From assembly GCA_027066695.1 (NCBI GenBank), contig JAMONE010000005.1, positions 1 to 19,975 on the forward strand: a DNA stretch of 19,975 nt, in the 5' to 3' direction. The notes under the pieces were generated by a model that saw only the letters and a list, made by a program, of their open reading frames with translations, was not told the DNA's origin and made no database searches. Shown here one piece after another: positions 16,411 through 19,975 of the stretch. The number at the start of each line of letters is the position of its first letter. Positions within the stretch are counted from its first letter, which is position 1. Source of the DNA: Micavibrio sp. (GTDB taxonomy: Bacteria > Pseudomonadota > Alphaproteobacteria > Micavibrionales > Micavibrionaceae). Both the position numbers and the translations under genes were made by a program.

Positions 16411-19311
16411 TCAAGCGGCCTTACAGTTTGTTTTGTGGGATTTCACCGCGTCCACGCAACGATTGCATAAATCGCCGTTTTTCTCGACTTCAGGCAGGAC
16501 TTTCCAGCAACGATTACATTTAGAGCCTTTGGCTTTAATGATAGAGATACCTTCATCGCCGTTCTCAACCGTGATTTGTGATGTAATACAAATATCAGCC
16601 ATATCAGCAATAGCAGATAATACGCTTTTATCTTGCGTTTTCACAACGGGCGCAGCCTCTAATGATGATCCAAGTGTCTTATCAGCGCGTAGCGGCTCAA
16701 TTGCTGCGGAAACATCTTTGCGAACAGCAATGATAGCCTCCCACTTATCCGCTAATTCATCATCCTTCCATTCACTTGGAACAGCAGGGAAATCGCGTAA
16801 ATGCACACTTTGTGCATCTTCAAATACGCCAGCAGGGCGATGAGACCAAGCTTCCTCCGCCGTGAAGCTAAGGATAGGAGCAAGCCACGCGCTTAGGCAA
16901 TTAAATATTTCAGCCATGACGGTTCGGCAAGCGCGACGTTCAAAACTATCGGCTCTATCACAATAAAGGCGATCTTTGCGGATATCGAAATAAAACGCCG
17001 AAAGCTCGGAATTACAGAAATCATGCAGAGCTTTGGCGAGCTTTCCAAACTCGTAATTTTCGATTGCTTCATGGACAAATTCATCCATTACCGCGAGTTT
17101 ATGCAGCATGAGCCGCTCCAGCTCTGGCACGCGCTCATCACTTAAATCCACGCGCTCATCGGCGGTGAAGCCATCTAATGAACCCAATAGGAAACGTAGC
17201 GTATTTCTAATCCTGCGGTATAGATCACCTGTGTTTTTGAGCGTATCTTTGCCGATGCGTATATCGTCGGTATAATCCGATAGCATCACCCACAAACGGA
17301 TAATATCCGCGCCATATTGGTTCATCATCTTGAGCGGATCAACGACATTTCCCACAGATTTAGACATTTTGTAGCCCTTATCATCAAGCACAAAACCATG
17401 GGTCATTACGTTTTTATAAGGCGCTGCGCCTTTAGTTCCGCAAGCTTCTAGCAATGAAGAATGAAACCAGCCGCGATGCTGGTCAGAGCCTTCCATATAA
17501 AGATCGATTTTATCCACGCCCTCATAGCATGGCCAAGTTTCAGTGTCGCCCACCACAAATTCATGGGTAGAGCCTGATTCAAACCAGACATCAACAATAT
17601 CAAAGACTTGTATGTAGTCCTCGGCCTTGTATTTATCGCCGAGGAATTTCTGCGCCGCTCCGTCTTTCCACCAAGCATCCGCGCCCTCAGCCTCGAATAT
17701 CTCGGTTATGCGGGTAAAGACACCTTCATCGATTAGAACTTCATTTGTATCCTTATTCAAGAACAGCGCAATCGGCACGCCCCAAGAGCGTTGACGCGAA
17801 ATACACCAATCAGGGCGGCTCTCAATCATCGCGGTAATGCGCGTTTCGCCTTTAGCAGGAATCCATTTGGTTTCCTTGATTGCATTGAGGGCTTTCGTGC
17901 GGATTTGCTCTTCTGTGTCCATTCTTATAAACCATTGCGGACTAGCGGAGCGGAAAATCACGGGAGCTTTTGAACGCCAGCTATGCGGGTATTCATGGGT
18001 TACGTTTTTCTTACCAAGCATTTTGCCAGCATTTGCAAGCTCACGCAGTACAGCGAAATTCCCATCGCCTAATTTACCTTTTTGAGTATAGACCTCCAGC
18101 CCTGCGAACAAGCCAACATGCTCACGGAATTTCCCATCATCAGTTACATTATCTGTGATTTCTATTTCATCATTTACTGATTTACCTTCTGCCGCCAAAT
18201 GTTTAGAAGAATTTTCAGCTTGCACCAAATTAAAATCATCCTCGCCATGATCGGGGGCGATATGGACAAAGCCAGTTCCTGCTTCATCGGTGACAAAATC
18301 ACCCATAAGCATTGGCACGTCATATTCATAATATTTATCAAGCGTAGCTAGCGGATGCTTGCAAATAGTTCCTGCAATTTCCGAACCTTTTAATGTTCCA
18401 AGCAATTCAAATTCTTCGATTTTACTTTGCTTCATCACGTCTTCGGCGAGAGATAATGCCATAACCAGCTTATCACCAACTTTTGCAGGGCTATCCTCGG
18501 CAATGGCTTTCACCTTATAAACGCCATATATTATATTTTCACCAAATGCCAAAGCGCGATTTGATGGTATTGTCCATGGCGTAGTTGTCCAAATAACAAT
18601 ATCCGCGCCTTTTAATAAGGGGGGTTTAGTTTCTTTAACAGGAAAACGCACCCAAATAGTTACGGATTTATGTTCTTTATATTCAACTTCCGCTTCGGCA
18701 AGTGAGGTTTTTTCAACCACAGACCACATGACGATTTTCTTGCCACGATATAGCGAACCATTGCGAGCGAACTTATGTATCTCGCTTGCTATCTTGCTTT
18801 CTGCGCGGTTAGTAAGGGTTAGGTATGGATTTCCCCAATCACCGCTCACGCCTAAACGCTGGAATTGAGAGCTTTGCGTAGAAACCCAGTCTTTCGCAAA
18901 AACGCGGCATTCTTCGCGGAAATCTATGATATCCACATCATCTTTATCCAAGCCTTTATTGCGGTATTTCTCCTCGATCTTCCATTCAATCGGCAAGCCG
19001 TGGCAATCCCAACCTGGTACATAAGGCGCGTCAAAGCCGCTCATACCCTTGGATTTAACAATCACATCTTTAAGGATTTTATTAACCGCATGCCCCATAT
19101 GGATATTTCCATTAGCATATGGCGGGCCATCATGAAGCACGAATTTCTCTTGCCCAACAGATTTGGCGCGGAGCTGTGCGTATAAATCAATCTCATCCCA
19201 ACGAGCAATAATCTCAGGCTCTTTTTTCGCCAAACCACCGCGCATAGGAAATTCGGTTTTCGGCAGGAAAACGGTGTCTCTGTAATCATCTTTTTTATCG
19301 CTGTCAGTCAT
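16411..19311 (-). CDS. ileS: Isoleucyl-tRNA synthetase
   Basis: Class I aminoacyl-tRNA synthetase charging tRNA-Ile, cytoplasmic, 966 aa from the chosen start. Signature sequences: H-M-G-H at 71-74 (the HIGH motif) in G-N-I-H-M-G-H-A, K-M-S-K-S at 648-652, the CP1 editing domain with T-T-T-P-W-T-I-P-S near 242-250 and G-T-G-F-V-H-I-A-P-D-H-G near 345-356, and a C-terminal zinc finger with C932, C935, C949 and C952. The zinc finger and overall form are those of the bacterial type (IleRS1), the usual mupirocin-sensitive kind. ATG 19311 is preferred because family members start a few residues before D-Y-R-D-T-V-F-L-P; ATG 19326 adds M-K-K-K-T and has no ribosome site. It is followed directly by the cation efflux gene, not by lspA, and preceded by the AEC transporter gene 47 bases upstream. 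Confidence 0.97.
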   Translation of the reverse strand: MTDSDKKDDYRDTVFLPKTEFPMRGGLAKKEPEIIARWDEIDLYAQLRAKSVGQEKFVLHDGPPYANGNIHMGHAVNKILKDVIVKSKGMSGFDAPYVPGWDCHGLPIEWKIEEKYRNKGLDKDDVDIIDFREECRVFAKDWVSTQSSQFQRLGVSGDWGNPYLTLTNRAESKIASEIHKFARNGSLYRGKKIVMWSVVEKTSLAEAEVEYKEHKSVTIWVRFPVKETKPPLLKGADIVIWTTTPWTIPSNRALAFGENIIYGVYKVKAIAEDSPAKVGDKLVMALSLAEDVMKQSKIEEFELLGTLKGSEIAGTICKHPLATLDKYYEYDVPMLMGDFVTDEAGTGFVHIAPDHGEDDFNLVQAENSSKHLAAEGKSVNDEIEITDNVTDDGKFREHVGLFAGLEVYTQKGKLGDGNFAVLRELANAGKMLGKKNVTHEYPHSWRSKAPVIFRSASPQWFIRMDTEEQIRTKALNAIKETKWIPAKGETRITAMIESRPDWCISRQRSWGVPIALFLNKDTNEVLIDEGVFTRITEIFEAEGADAWWKDGAAQKFLGDKYKAEDYIQVFDIVDVWFESGSTHEFVVGDTETWPCYEGVDKIDLYMEGSDQHRGWFHSSLLEACGTKGAAPYKNVMTHGFVLDDKGYKMSKSVGNVVDPLKMMNQYGADIIRLWVMLSDYTDDIRIGKDTLKNTGDLYRRIRNTLRFLLGSLDGFTADERVDLSDERVPELERLMLHKLAVMDEFVHEAIENYEFGKLAKALHDFCNSELSAFYFDIRKDRLYCDRADSFERRACRTVMAEIFNCLSAWLAPILSFTAEEAWSHRPAGVFEDAQSVHLRDFPAVPSEWKDDELADKWEAIIAVRKDVSAAIEPLRADKTLGSSLEAAPVVKTQDKSVLSAIADMADICITSQITVENGDEGISIIKAKGSKCNRCWKVLPEVEKNGDLCNRCVDAVKSHKTNCKAA

Positions 19312-19358
19312 AGTTTTTTTCTTCATGTATAAGTTAATGCGTCAAGCACTATAGTTTC

Positions 19359-19975
19359 TTAAGCAATCCCAATCAATACCATAAGCCAGTACATTGCAGG
19401 AATAATTAAAATAGTTGCAAAACTGCTTAATATTACAGCCGTAGCGGCTTTTTCGGGGTATAAATCATTCTCGGCGGCGTATGCGACAAGGCTGCCCATT
19501 ATCGGCATGACAGATAAAAACAAAATTAATTGATATATCCGCGTATCAAATTGCTGGAACACAAACATATCAAGCGCGATCAGGGCAAAAATAGATGCTG
19601 GCCATATGATAAATTTAAGGGCAAAGAATGTAGCGATTAACGGCCAGTCAAAGGAGAAACTCTTTATTTTGGCCGCGCCAATGCCAACCATCATCATGCC
19701 CAAAAACACAAGGCTTCCAGATGCATAATTCCAGTATTTCAGTGATATACCAGACATTTCAACGCCTGCAAAGTTAAGTAGCAAGCCAAGTATCATGGCA
19801 TAAATAACAGGAAGCTTTACTACTCGCTTTGCGCTTTCTTTAACGCTAAATCGCCCGCGCGCCACAAGATAATATGCGAGGCTTACATTGTTAATCTGTG
19901 GCCCCATATTGAAAAACAGGTACAAGCCCGCTCCCTCCACACCGAAAAAGGCAATAACCAGAGGCAAGCCAAAGA
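19359..19975 (-). CDS. AEC-family (auxin efflux carrier) transporter, 5' part missing
   Basis: The frame runs off the right edge; about 205 C-terminal residues are seen of a protein usually near 310 aa, so roughly the first 100 are outside. The visible part opens with F-G-L-P-L-V-I-A-F-F-G, which matches the N-x-G-F-x-G-L-P-L-A motif in the middle of AEC proteins. It has about six hydrophobic segments, a short basic loop (K-E-S-A-K-R-V-V-K), and the late motif P-A-M-Y-W-L. AEC members export auxin in plants and carry malate, malonate or other small acids in bacteria; the substrate here is not readable. No true start codon is within the window. It sits 47 bases before the ileS ATG on the same strand and may be cotranscribed with it. 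Confidence 0.85.
   Translation of the reverse strand, partial: FGLPLVIAFFGVEGAGLYLFFNMGPQINNVSLAYYLVARGRFSVKESAKRVVKLPVIYAMILGLLLNFAGVEMSGISLKYWNYASGSLVFLGMMMVGIGAAKIKSFSFDWPLIATFFALKFIIWPASIFALIALDMFVFQQFDTRIYQLILFLSVMPIMGSLVAYAAENDLYPEKAATAVILSSFATILIIPAMYWLMVLIGIA

Noticed and set aside
16307..16843. A 178-codon + strand frame across the ileS / cation efflux junction.
   Set aside because: It is antisense to two well-supported genes and has no start signal or recognisable motif.
1..19975. Check for tRNA genes, CRISPR repeats, insertion sequences and phage genes.
   Set aside because: No cloverleaf-like segment, regularly spaced repeat, transposase or integrase motif was seen by eye; a tRNA and repeat scan would settle this.

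Overview
The window looks like ordinary chromosome from an AT-rich, Gram-negative alphaproteobacterium. It is densely coded, with intergenic gaps mostly under about 130 bases. The alphaproteobacterial reading rests on the block uracil-DNA glycosylase <- / -> ETF-quinone oxidoreductase -> TPR protein -> ispE, an arrangement I associate with that class, and on the style of the individual proteins. hldE implies heptose-containing LPS, so an outer membrane. The chemoreceptor implies a chemotaxis system. I cannot place a genus from sequence reading alone. I see no tRNA, rRNA, CRISPR array, phage gene or transposase.

Layout. 1-116: window edge with a terminator-like hairpin. 117-5274: a divergent pair (uracil-DNA glycosylase on -, etfQO on +), with etfQO followed by a secreted TPR protein and ispE. 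5276-7330: an NIT-domain methyl-accepting chemotaxis protein on -, meeting ispE tail to tail with one base between the stop codons. 7462-10332: a two-gene operon on - made of a KamA-family radical SAM protein and a class I/II aminotransferase. 10540-11217: rluA on -. 11309-12707: two overlapping + genes for unrecognised exported or anchored proteins. 12776-14308: hldE on -. 14408-15373: a + gene that joins two MshEN-type nucleotide-binding motifs, a hydrophobic segment and a LapG-like cysteine protease. 15400-15467: two palindromic hairpins. 15491-19975: a - strand run of an AEC-family transporter (5' part outside the window), ileS and a translationally coupled FieF-type cation efflux gene.

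Most genes are housekeeping: electron transfer to quinone, isoprenoid and LPS precursor synthesis, RNA modification, tRNA charging. The strongest candidate for something new is the protein at 14408-15373. In the known Lap system, cytoplasmic c-di-GMP is sensed by LapD, which sequesters the periplasmic protease LapG. Here a tandem motif of the type known to bind c-di-GMP in MshE is fused in one polypeptide, across a likely membrane segment, to a LapG-like protease with its Cys/His/Asp triad intact. Other points for a second look are the KamA-aminotransferase pair, the two overlapping unknown exported proteins, a uracil-DNA glycosylase lacking the Fe-S cysteines of family 4, and ileS coupled to a cation efflux gene where lspA might be expected.
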